Source: Hippophae tibetana (Eukaryota > Streptophyta > Magnoliopsida > Rosales > Elaeagnaceae). From it: a DNA stretch of 64,000 nucleotides. Location of the stretch: the NCBI GenBank assembly GCA_037013495.1, contig CM072811.1, forward strand, positions 47,809,452-47,873,451, read 5' to 3'. Under the pieces are notes generated by a model, which saw only the letters and a list, made by a program, of their open reading frames with translations, did no database searches and had not been told where the DNA came from. Positions 15,075 to 26,511 of the stretch are shown in pieces. Numbering within the stretch: position 1 is the first letter of the stretch; every line of letters starts with the position of its first letter. The translations under genes and the position numbers were made by a program.

Positions 15075-17720
15075 ATTTTAAGATGTATTCTATCTGCCAT
15101 GTCTACTGAAATTCTAACTGGTGATCTCAACAAACCATTCTGTTTTGAAGGCCTATACTTTAAAAGATGGAGACAAAAAATGTTGTTTTTCTTAACTATG
15201 AAAAAAGTTGTTTATGCTCTTACTACTGAAAAACCCATACAATCCAAATCTCCTACTGACACTACAACTAAGGATTTAGACACCTGGATGGAAAATGATT
15301 TTCTATGCAAAAATTATATTCTTAACAGTTTAGCTGATGACTTGTATGATTATTATAACTGTGATAAGTTTGCTAAGAAAATTTGGGATCACTTCAAAAG
15401 AAATACGACACTGAGGAAGCTGGAACTAAGAAGTATGCTGTCAGTAGATACATGAAGCTTCAAATGATTGATGACAAATCAGTGGAAGCTCAATCACACG
15501 AACTGTAGAAGATAGCACACGAAATAACTTCTGAAGGTATGACTTTAGATGAACAATTTCAAGTAGATGTTATAATAGATAAATTACCTCCTGCTTGGAA
15601 AGATTTTAAGAATACACTTAGGCATAAAACTAAGGAATTTTCTTTAGAAAGTCTTATAACTCTTTTAAGAATAGAAAAAGAAGCCATAAATGATGAAATT
15701 GACTCACTTGAGTATAATAAGACTTGACATTTAGTTGACTTACCTCCTGGTTGCAAAACCATTGGATGTAAATGGATACTAAAAGAGAAATTAAAACCCT
15801 ATGGTACTATTGAAAAATACAAAGCTCGTCTTGTAGTTAAAGGATATAGGCAAAGGGAAAATGTAGATTTCTTTGATACCTTTTCACCAGTTACACGAAT
15901 AACTTCCATACGTGTACTTTTCTCTCTCGCTACTATCCATGATTTAGTAGTACATCAAATGGATGTTAAAATTGCTTTCTTAAATGGTGATTTAGAAGAA
16001 GAAATTTATATGGATCAACCTGAAGGTTTTGTTATCCCAGGTCAAGAAAATAAAGTTTGTAAATTAGATAAATCTCTTTATGGTCTAAAACAAGCACCCA
16101 AGCAATGGCATGAAAATTTTGATAATCTAGTTATCTCACATGGATTCAAAATAAATGAAAGTAACAAATGCATTTTTTATAAATTAGAAGATAATATTTG
16201 CACTATTATATGTATTTATGTGGAGGACATGCTTATTTTTGGATAAAATATTTATGTTGTGAATAATGTGAAAACGTTGTTAAGAGTTAATTTTGATATG
16301 AAAGAGCTCGAAGAAGTGAGTGTAATCCTTGGTATAAAGATAACTAGGTCTGAAAAGGGAATTTCTCTAGATCAATCTCACTACATTGAGAAGATCTTAA
16401 AGAAATATAATTACTTTAACTGTAAACATGCATGTACTCCTTATGATCCTAGTGTAAAGTTGTTCAAGAACACCGGAGACGGTGTTAGACAAACTAAGTA
16501 TGCGAGCATCATTGGTAGCTTACGTTACGCTACTGATTGCACTAGACCAGACATAGCTTATGTTGTGGGACTACTATGTAGGTTTACCAATAGACCTAGT
16601 GTAGAGCATTGGAATGCTATTGAAAGGGTTATGAGATACCTTAAGAGAACTATGTACCTTGGGTTACATTATAAAAAGTTTCCCACTATTTTAGAAGAAT
16701 ATATCGATGTAGATTGGAACACTTTATCAGAAGACTCCAAAGCGGCTATATATTTAACATAGCTGGTGGAGCTGTTTCTTGGAAGTCTAAGAAACAGACA
16801 ATATTGGCTCAATCTACAATGGAGTCTGGAATGATAGCACTAGCCACTGCTAGTGAAGAAGCAGGCTGGCTAAGAAGTCTGTTAGTTGAGATCCATTTGT
16901 GGAAAAGATCGATACCAGATGTCTTGATCCACAGTGATAGTACCACGGCTATTGTAAAGATTCATAACTGTTACTACAACGGCAAGAGACAACAGATACG
17001 TCGTAAGCATAGTACTGTTAGAGAATTTCTCTCTACGGGAGCTGTAAGAGTGGATCATGTACATTCTGATGAAAATTTGGTAGATCCTTTGACGAAAGGA
17101 TTACCGAGAGAGAAGGTTTTCAAAACCTCAAAAGGAATAGGATTAATGCCCTTAGAATGAAGAGTCATTTGTGATGGTAACCCAATTTATAGACTGGAGA
17201 TCCCAAGAAATAAGTTCAAAGGGTAATAACAAGTCATGAAGTGATATGAGATGTATCATGCTATTTTTCAAATCTCATTCTATATTGTTAGAAGCATGAA
17301 GTCTTGAAGCGATAGAAAATGATGAGTTAATTGTTAAACTCTTAATGAGTTCTATACTCTATGTGGAATGGAGTACATAGCTACAGGAGTACTCTTGATA
17401 GACTCATCTATGTGAATGTGGAAGTGTGGTCGCTTCCTATGAAAAGTTTTTGGGGGAAAATTTACTAGAGCGTTCACTATACTGTGATACACGTGCATGG
17501 CCATAAAGCACGGGCTTTTAGAACTACACATTGGAAAGGTTGTGTGTGTAATGTTGTTAGAGATAGAATTCAAAACTACGAGTTACTCTAGTATATTCTA
17601 AAGCATCAACATTATGCAAATGTTTAAGTCGATAGACACATTTGCTTATGCACAATCTTATACTTTTAATTGATCAGTTACTCGATAAAACTATTTTTAT
17701 ATAAAATTCAAGTGGGGGAT

Positions 17721-18020
17721 TGTTGGAAAAAAATGAAGTTTATAAAAATATTTAAAGTCTTGTCCCACATTATTTTTTTACATTATTTAAAAGAGGTATA
17801 AATATTGAAGAGTTGGTTATTGGGATTGGGCCACAAGGGGTACCCACTTTTGTGGAAGGGGAGAGGACCTAGGTAAATGTGATACCACACGTGTGTGCGC
17901 CACCGCCGTCCGTCCAACCGACCGACGGTGCTGAGCCGAGTGCGTGTGAGGTGAGGTGGCATTTCATTTTTTGGAAAAAATATTTTTTTTACAAAAACGT
18001 TTCCAATTAGAAAATGGTTG

Positions 18021-18099
<79 letters not shown>

Positions 18100-18696
18100 C
18101 TTAAGAGAAAAAAAAGAACAACCGTTATTTCCTTTTACTTAGTTTGTTACTTTTCATTATTCAGAAAAATGGTCGTTATTTATCTTTATTCACAAAAATG
18201 TTCGATATTTGTCTTTACTCACAAAAATGTCTATTACTCGTCTTTACTCAGAAAATGACTGTTACTCTCCATTACTCAGAATGGTCGTTACGCTCTCCAT
18301 CCCCATACATTACCGTCATTATCATAATGGCCACATGGTTTCTGAAACCTATAAATAGAGGGCCTCAGCTCTCAGTTTTAACACAACAATCTGCAAACTC
18401 ATCTCCCTATGAAAACAATTCTCTCTACAATTCTAAATTTTTTTTTAGTTTTCTGAGCAACAAATTTTCAGGTGTAACATTCCAGTCTTCATCAGTGCAG
18501 TGAAGTTTTGAGATAGAGATTAAGATTCTGGATTGTTTTATCCTGTGGACGACGGGGCTGTGTTTGTTTGCACAAATTGGGCAGAGCCGTGAAACGTCTT
18601 AAAGAGAGCAACATAGTCTGAAACTCAACCCAAGCAGTTCACACAGGTTATCGGTAATATTGTTTCAGTATTGTTATTAACAAAATTGTTTCAACA
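17721..18696 (+). repeat. Right LTR of the nested Copia
   Basis: It is the homologue of 14180-15074, about 80 bp longer, mainly because its (TA)n run is expanded. It has the same start (TGTTGG), the same TATAAATAGAGG box near 18350 and the same end (TTTCAACA), followed directly by the GTAAG target duplication. Confidence 0.9.
18022..18096. repeat. (TA)n microsatellite, about 37 units
   Basis: An uninterrupted TA dinucleotide run inside the right LTR of the nested Copia. The matching place in the left LTR (14477-14498) has only about 11 units, so the run changed length after the element inserted. Confidence 0.97.
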
Positions 18697-20572
18697 GTAA
18701 GTTATGTTCAGAAAATATGTCCATATGTAATTGCTGAAGTCATCTTCAATTAAGAGAAAGTATTTTGCACCAGTGTTATCAAGTACTGATGAAGTCTATA
18801 GATCCATATATATAAGATCAAATGGAGATGCTGAGACACAAAAGGAAATTTATGCAATTTAACCACATGACAAGCAGAACATAAGGTTTTATTAGGCAGA
18901 TTTTTACAGGATGATAACATAGATCATTGCATCAATTTTCTCATTATCAAGTCAGATGGATAAGCTAACCTTTTATGTAATACATTTACATCTATAATAT
19001 GGTTACTAGAGAAAGCTATAACATACCAAAATCAAGATTTTCTGAAGAAGAAAAGGTAGGTTAAGATGCACCTATCAAGCAATAAAGTCCTTGCTAAGTT
19101 TTACCCTGAGCTAAAACCTTATGCACCTTATTAACATAAAAAGAAGTAGCATTAAACTCCACACTTATAACATTATCAATGTATAGATGATGTACTGATA
19201 GGAGATTATGAAAGACATGCATTGTATGAAGTATGTTTGATAGATTAAAACTATGATTATGCATATATAACTTGTTATGACTATGATGAAGTATAGATAA
19301 GAAAACACTATTACATAATACCATATTATCATTAACATAATATGAAACAGGTTGATCAATATTTGAAGCATTATCAGTTAGATAATAATGAGTTGCAACT
19401 TATTCTAACAACTAGGGAGTTGTTGTTGGTATTAGAGGCATATTAGTGCAAGTTAAGAAAAGTATAACTAAAACATTATTATTCTAACCTAGAAGTAGAT
19501 CACGTAGCTTAAAGAATTTAATTGCTCGATGTCCAGTCTTATAGCAAATTTAGAAAGTAACCTTATGAGCATTATGATTGTTGCTTGCCCAAGGTTTCTT
19601 GCTTTTATATCCTTTACCACTAGAAGAATTTTCTTGGTGAGCTTGACTCTACTTAAGGAAATCTTGCAAGTTCTAACCAGGTTTTGATGAACATGAGTTG
19701 TTGGGCTTTGAACCTTGAAAAGATGACTTCAAGCTAAGATTTGAAATATTAGCCAAATTTGCTTCAAATAAAGCTTGATACTCCACATGTATAACATGAT
19801 GTTCAAGCATTTTTTCATGAGATAAAAAGAAGATTGTGAACTTTATCAAAAGATGTAGGAACAAATTGCTTAGAAAATGATGAGAAAAATGATTTGTATG
19901 TATAATTATCTAAACCACGCATAACACACAAAATGAGATCTCTCTCAAATCTACAACATTCTTAATTCGAAGAAGATAGTCTTCAATTGACAATCTTTCT
20001 TTGTGAATTATGTGAAGTTGAGGTTTTAGATCCATGAATTGAGCATGAGATGTAATAACAAACTGTTTAGCCATGGCAAACCAATATTCAACAATTGTAG
20101 TGCGATTGATCAAGTATGGGAAACATATTGTGTAATCAAACCAAGAATCCAAGATTTCATTGTTCCATTCAACCTATACAACTCTTTATGATATAGATTT
20201 GGCATATTAGTTCCAAATTGAATTGAAGAAGGAACTGGATGAGTGAGATCAATGATCCTCTCAAGTTCATAAGTTATGATGATAACCATAAGTTGCTCAT
20301 GCCATATGGGGCAATTTATTCGATCAAGCTTGATTGAGAAATTCAAGTTGACAAAAGGAACAACAAATGAAGATAATGGACTCTTGATTAAAGAATGAGA
20401 TACTTACGAAAGAACATTTTTAGAGAGATAATTGTTAGAGTTATTAACTACCATGGAAAGAGTTTCTTGAAAGTTCTTGAAAGCACCTTACTCTGATACC
20501 ATAGTTGAAAGAAAATAAGAGAGTGATTCTTTAATGAATATTACTCTTGATAATTATCATTTAAGATAATGT

Positions 20573-20610
<38 letters not shown>

Positions 20611-20681
20611 TACCATGTGAGTTAACATAGAGAATAAAAAGCACACAATGCATTACAAGATAACTAGCTACGTGATATTCA

Positions 20682-22082
20682 AATCTTCTAATTAAATAGG
20701 AAGAAGAGTCATTTAGCTATGAATGACACTTATATTAAATTATTGGTGTAAATTGATATCTTGATTAAAAGTGACTTTACTTAATCTCATTGTTTTAAAA
20801 AGATCTTAATTAAGAACAAAAATATTATTTTAATTTTTTATTAAAATATTATTTTTAAAGTAATATTTTATTATAAAAATATTAAAATAATATGATTTAT
20901 ACTGTTTTTTAAAATTAAAAAACTAAATGATAACATTTATAATTTAAGAAAACAAATAACATAAATAATTTAATTTAAAAAAAATTATGACATTTTTCTC
21001 TTTTAAATAACTACATTATTTATATTCTATAACTAATTCAAAATCAAACATTCTAAATGCTCAAATTAACTTCATAAAACATCTCACCATCCATAACTAC
21101 TTCAAATATATATTTTTTTATTACTTCTTTTTAGTTTTCTCCTAAAAATGTATATTAATACACATTAACTTTTAAAATATTTTTGTATATATTTTATTCC
21201 AAAAAAATGACGTAAGTCCATTTATTTATGCTTCTATTTATTTAAAATATGAACAAAGTTAATTTTCATTCAATATTTTTTTAAATATAAGGAAATAGTA
21301 TATATGATATATATATTTATATTTTTTATAAACATATATATCTAATAAAATAATTTTTAATTAAAAAATTACTTAATTTTTAAACAATTATTTTGATTAA
21401 ATTTAAATTATCCAATGTGCTATTTTTTATAATAGACAATGAAAATTTTATTGAAAATTGTTAAAGTTTGAAAGAAAAAAATTATTAAAAAGTTTGAGTA
21501 ATATTTTTAATTAAATATCAATTTATTTATTTATATATCTATAATATATATATATATATATATGTGTGTGTATGATACATATGATACATATGATATTTTG
21601 TTATATTTATTAAAAAATTAGAAGAAAATTTAACTTTATCTTTATTTATGTATATTTAAAAAAAATGATTTAATTGATATTTTTTTACAAATAAATAATT
21701 TTAAAATATATTTTTTAAACTAAGGTAGTATACATACCTTTGATATGAACAAAGGAGCAATCCATGCAATTCACACTATTTTATAATTAAAAAGTTATAT
21801 AAGAACACGCTCCTGGGTCCGGCACTTCTATTTAATATGAACGAGACTTGAATTCGTGCCGGTTAATTATCTACTTAGAGGGTAATCGTTTGCGTCACAG
21901 CAAGGCAATAGACTTTTGTGACTGATTTCTAAACCAAAACTGAATATTAAAATTTCTTAATTAAAACAGAACATTCATAAATTAATTAATTAATATTAGA
22001 ATATCCTAAGTATCCTAAGTATCCTAAGTATCTGTTGTGGCCAAACAATTATTCGTATGACAAACTAAATCTTATAATAATG

Positions 22083-22118
<36 letters not shown>

Positions 22119-25100
22119 GCAACATTTGAAGGAAAGGAAGGAGAGGGAATGGAAATTGATTGGGTTGTGTAAGTTTTTTTAAGTGGATATTTTAGTGAGT
22201 AATTGTTTTGATTTTACAAGAAATACTTAAGTTATTATTCTTTGTAAAAATAAGATATTTTAGTTCATTTTTAAACAATAAAATATTATTTTATTATTAA
22301 ATTTTTTTCATATAATAATAAAATGGTTTAATAAGGGAAAAAATAATTAAATTTTAATAGTTTAAAATTTAATATGAATAGTATAATCTTTTTTGTCAAT
22401 TATTTTTATAAATTTATATTATATGAAATTTTTATGTATATTTAAACATTTTTCTGTATCTCGTTTTATGCTGACATTGTGTTTGAATTAAAACATTACA
22501 CTTTCCAATATAAAAAATAAGAGTTATATAGTGACTTTGGAACCACATGTACGAGTTCTCTCTTGCCCACCATCGTTGAAGACCACATGGATGGTGCAAC
22601 TGTTGTCTCAGCTTCTAACAACACAATGAAGATGCGTTATTAAACTTTTGGTACTAGTATTTGAAGATAATAGATAAGGGAGAACTACTCTCTGTGTTTC
22701 TAATACCATTAATATTGTAATTTTTTGACTTGTATAACCCATAATTTTGATACAAACACGATATTTAGTATGTAATGTTTGAAACGATACGAACACCATA
22801 AGATATTATAAAAAATTTAGTAAAATTTTGTAGATGATTTTTTTTATGTTTTTAAAGGTCATATTATTTTTTGATATTATAAATAGATAATACAAAAAAA
22901 TCAAATAAATTTTTCATGTATCAACTAACACGATAACATGATACAATTAATGTTAAAACGTGATACATATAACACTAAACAAACATAATGCATAATGTTA
23001 ACATGATTGTGTCCCTAATGATAAAGCACAATGTAGAAACATTCACAAATAAATGCACATAAAGATTCTATAAAATACAAAGTTTATAAAAATAATTGAT
23101 CAAAAAAATAAAAATAAAAATATATTTCTTAAATTTAATTTTAAACTATTAAAATAAAATAATAATTTTTCATTAAATTTACTTCATTATGTTATAATTT
23201 TTTATTAATAAAATGATAATTTTTTATTTATAAATAACTAAATCAAAATATCATAATAGAATATCATAATTATATAAACAAGTTCACAAACAAAATACTT
23301 TTATGTAAAAGAAAGGGAGGTGACTGTTTGATGGATAAAATAAAGGTAAAGATAATAGCTTTACAGGCTTGCATTGCTGATGACCACTTATCAGAGATAC
23401 GGCCAAGTGGCTGACTACTCTATATGAGAAAAAGAAGCGGCGCGTTTGGTTGGTTTCTATTCAGATTGTAATTACAAATCACAATATTCCTTTTCCAACT
23501 GTCTAGCTCGGATTCGGTGACTTGTAAATGAGTTCATTTTTACGGTGTAATATTTCATGTTTTATTATATGAGCTATCAAGATATTATAAATATATAAAT
23601 ATAAATAATTAAAAAAATAGATCTTTATTATCTATTATCTATATTTGCTAGTGACATATTAAAAATAGTACAATTTATCTTCTACCCTTGTAATTGCATT
23701 CTCACTAGATTTTAACTTAAGAATATTACCCTAATTTATTTTAATAAATTTTTAACACTTAGTAAAAATCTCAAGCTAATATTATTGATTAGGAGCAGGG
23801 TTGTCAATTATATTTCTAGTTTCATTACTATATTTTAATGTGTGTGAGAATAAGCAAAACTTTAATTTCAAGAAAACAATATATATTTGAAACATTTATA
23901 TCTTTAATTACTAACAAATTTTATACGCTTGCTACTCGAACTATTTTTTTTAATAGGACACCATACTCCTATCAGCCTATCACCCAAATAAAAAAAAAAT
24001 GTATCACCTGATTATGCTAAAGAGTAGTGTTTATAGTTTAATGCTTTTTCTTTAAATCATAATACGGTTTGCTTCGGAGGTTGTAATTCTTTATGTAAAT
24101 TGTTGGAGCTCTTTTCAAGCATGTACAAAATAGATATTTATTTTAGCATAAGTATTGAAAATTGTGAGTATTGTTGATATTATTACAATATTATCATTTT
24201 TTTACATCTAAATATCAAAATATGATATTCATATTTTTGATTAAAATTTTAAAAATATCATGGCATTATAGACAAAATATCGTGAAAAAAATCATTTTTT
24301 TAGCCAAAATATCGAAGATATTCTAGATATTGTTGTGAAATATCGACAAAATAATGTTTCATATTATTTTTTAAATTTGTTTTTAAAAAAATTATCTTTA
24401 AATTTATTTATTTGTAGTTTTTTTAATCTTTAAACAAAAAAAATATTTATTTTAACTTGGGATAATATTTTATACTTTTTTTTATAAATATTATTTATTT
24501 ATACTTCATTTTCATATTTATTTTACTAATTTTACCTATTATTTTTATTTTTCATAATTTAAATTTTATTATGCACCATCAAAATTTATTTATTTTTAAT
24601 AATATTACAATTATGATCTAAATAGTTATTTTAGAATTTAACTAATCATTCTACAATATTTTGATTAACTAATTAAATTATTGATCAAATTTAATACCAT
24701 CACTTTTATAAATATATATATTTGATAAGAAATTAGTTTAAAGATACATGTATTGAATGTTATGAAATTTTATAAACTAATTTTATGATTTCGATAGAGT
24801 TTCATAATTGTTTTTAAAAATTTCAAAGTTTGCATTGATAACGATAATATTTTTAATATTTTTGTAAAATTTAAATTTCAATATTTAAATCGATATCGAT
24901 ATTTTAAACCTTGTTTAAGCATATGGTGAAAACTAGTTTTCATAACTCATTTATTTTGTTTAGACTTTAAGCACCTAAAGACCATTAGATGAACCACTTG
25001 AGCTTGAAGCACTATTTAGAGGCCTCCTTCCACTTGCACCCTTTTGAGAGCATCAGAAACACGCACAGTTATGTTAGAGCATGACTTTTCCTTAAACCTA

Positions 25101-25745
25101 ACATTCCTTCTAATAAAGCCAAAACTACAACTAAAAGCTCATAATTGTAACAAAATCTTGACAATCTCTCATATTTTACTTCATCCAAACATGATCCCAT
25201 AAAGTAGAGGAATCCTTATACTTAACAACAATGAGTTAGATAATATGAACTCTACTCGAATCCTTATGGTCCTAGTAAAAACATTTTTGAAGAAAAACAA
25301 ATGAATCTCCAACATACTATGTATCTTATTGGCAATTTGATGAACAATCAATTCACACTTTCAATCATCCTACATGTCATGTAATTGAATTCACAAAGAC
25401 AAAGATATAAATTGAAGAGAAGAAGGAGATATATCTGACTTTATCCTCTATAAAACAAGTAGACCAAGGTTTTAAGGCGATCACCTTACCAACATTATCA
25501 ACTTCCTTAAAGTACAATCCAAGACTTTCAACTCTAAACTCCACCAATAATCCAATAGGGTTTTTACACTCAAATGTGTGTTTAAGGATTCATACTACAC
25601 CTTAACACCAATTGTATCCCTTGTGCAAGCTTTAGGTCCCATTCAAAACCCTCAATTAGATCCTCAAGCTTCATTATGAGGTCTAACTCCTCGATACCAC
25701 TTATCGTATCCTACATAAAAAAAAATGTAGAACATGAAACTTAAG
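20682..25745. other. AT-rich intergenic DNA without recognised gene
   Basis: No protein-coding similarity is recognised. The stretch holds TA runs (about 21548-21564), an (AAT)n run (22079-22119) and TATCGATAT-rich repetitive sequence (about 24140-24910) that looks like an old interspersed repeat. From 24930 to 25745 the base composition is less AT-rich and could be a decayed coding repeat on the minus strand, but no domain could be identified. Confidence 0.5.
22079..22119. repeat. (AAT)n trinucleotide microsatellite
   Basis: About 13 tandem AAT/ATA units in AT-rich intergenic DNA. Confidence 0.95.
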
Positions 25746-25749
25746 CTTG

Positions 25750-26015
25750 GGAAAACATCGAGGAACTAAAGACAAACCAAAAAAGAACCTCACAAGTCTT
25801 GTACAAATGCAATGCAATTGAGGAAGATTCTAGTGTCTTTTTTCACTCAAAAAACAATAGTATTTATAAGAGATCAATACTGGAAAAACATTGAGGAACT
25901 AAAGACAAACCAAAAAAGAACCTCACAAATCTTGTACAAATGCAATGCAATTAAGGAAGATTCTAGTGTCTTTTTTCACTCAAAAAACAATAGTATTTAT
26001 AAGAGATCAATACTT
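25750..26015. repeat. Two-copy 133-bp tandem duplication
   Basis: Bases 25750-25882 and 25883-26015 are adjacent direct copies, shifted by exactly 133 bases and differing at only a few positions. The unit contains GAGGAACTAAAGAC and CAATGCAATGCAATT-like sequence. No coding function is apparent. The near identity implies a recent local duplication about 500 bp upstream of the U-box gene. Confidence 0.93.
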
Positions 26016-26511
26016 ATATTTTGAAATAACGTTAGAGATAATATCACACTTTAATTAATTATAATACTATCATTATTTATAAGATTAAATTATGATTATT
26101 TTGATGTTTAATTTAATGAAATATACTTTTTAGAAAATATCATTTCTTATTTCTTATCACTTAAAAATAGAATTTTAATTACTTCAACTTACAAACCAAA
26201 GTTATTAGTATTATAATGTTAAAAAATATATATTATATAAAAAGGAAATATTTTTTTTAAGTATTAAAAATGATATGTTGTGTATAAATTAAATTATTCA
26301 AAACAATTAACCGTCGAATAGGAAAATAATAATAATAATAATAATTATTATTATCATAGCTTGGTGAGCCACGCCAGCCTTGAGTCATTGATATTGTAAC
26401 GTGTACTGGGTTGTCGCCAGGCAATCATAAAACAGAGAGTCCAATACATACACGCAGAGCCTAACGAAACAGAGTGTGATTGTGTAAGGTTTTAAGTTGA
26501 ACTTCGGAAAA

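Larger units (their letters stand above)
14180..18696 (+). mobile_element. Copia retrotransposon nested in the older Copia; target duplication GTAAG
   Basis: The ends are two LTRs (14180-15074 and 17721-18696) that begin TGTTGG and end CAACA. The 5-bp direct repeat GTAAG lies immediately outside both ends (14175-14179 and 18697-18701). A purine-rich tract (AAGTGGGGGAT) precedes the right LTR. Recognised parts are gag (about 15099-15727), reverse transcriptase (about 15800-16250, with the LDKSLYGLKQAP block) and RNase H (about 16700-17160). At 4.5 kb it is short for a Copia, and it is broken. The standard TGGTATCAGAGC primer site is not seen after the left LTR. By eye about one in ten bases differs over the first 165 bp of the LTRs, which suggests an insertion a few million years old (inference). 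Confidence 0.88.
12369..20681 (-). mobile_element. Old Copia retrotransposon remnant, split by a later Copia insertion
   Basis: Two related terminal sequences of about 180-190 bp, near 12369-12557 and 20503-20681, share the GTGATTCTTTAATGAATATT block and are read as the short LTRs of a minus-strand element. Next to the right one, 20491-20501 is the complement of a TGGTATCAGAG primer-binding site. Gag-like sequence with the N-terminal UBN2-type block lies at about 19500-20346, and reverse transcriptase and RNase H sequence at about 13115-13770, all on the minus strand. Short LTRs and this gag suggest the Ale/Retrofit-type Copia lineage. The element is broken in many places and is clearly older than the plus-strand Copia inserted at 14180-18696. 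No target duplication was recognised. Confidence 0.7.

Noticed and set aside
21795-21900. tRNA- or SINE-like segment (GAATTCAAGTCTC on the minus strand resembles a B box)
   Set aside because: No A box, cloverleaf pairing or poly-A tail could be made out.
24140-24915. TATCGATAT-rich stretch as a possible CRISPR or satellite array
   Set aside because: There is no regular unit length or spacer pattern. It looks like a decayed interspersed repeat in AT-rich DNA.
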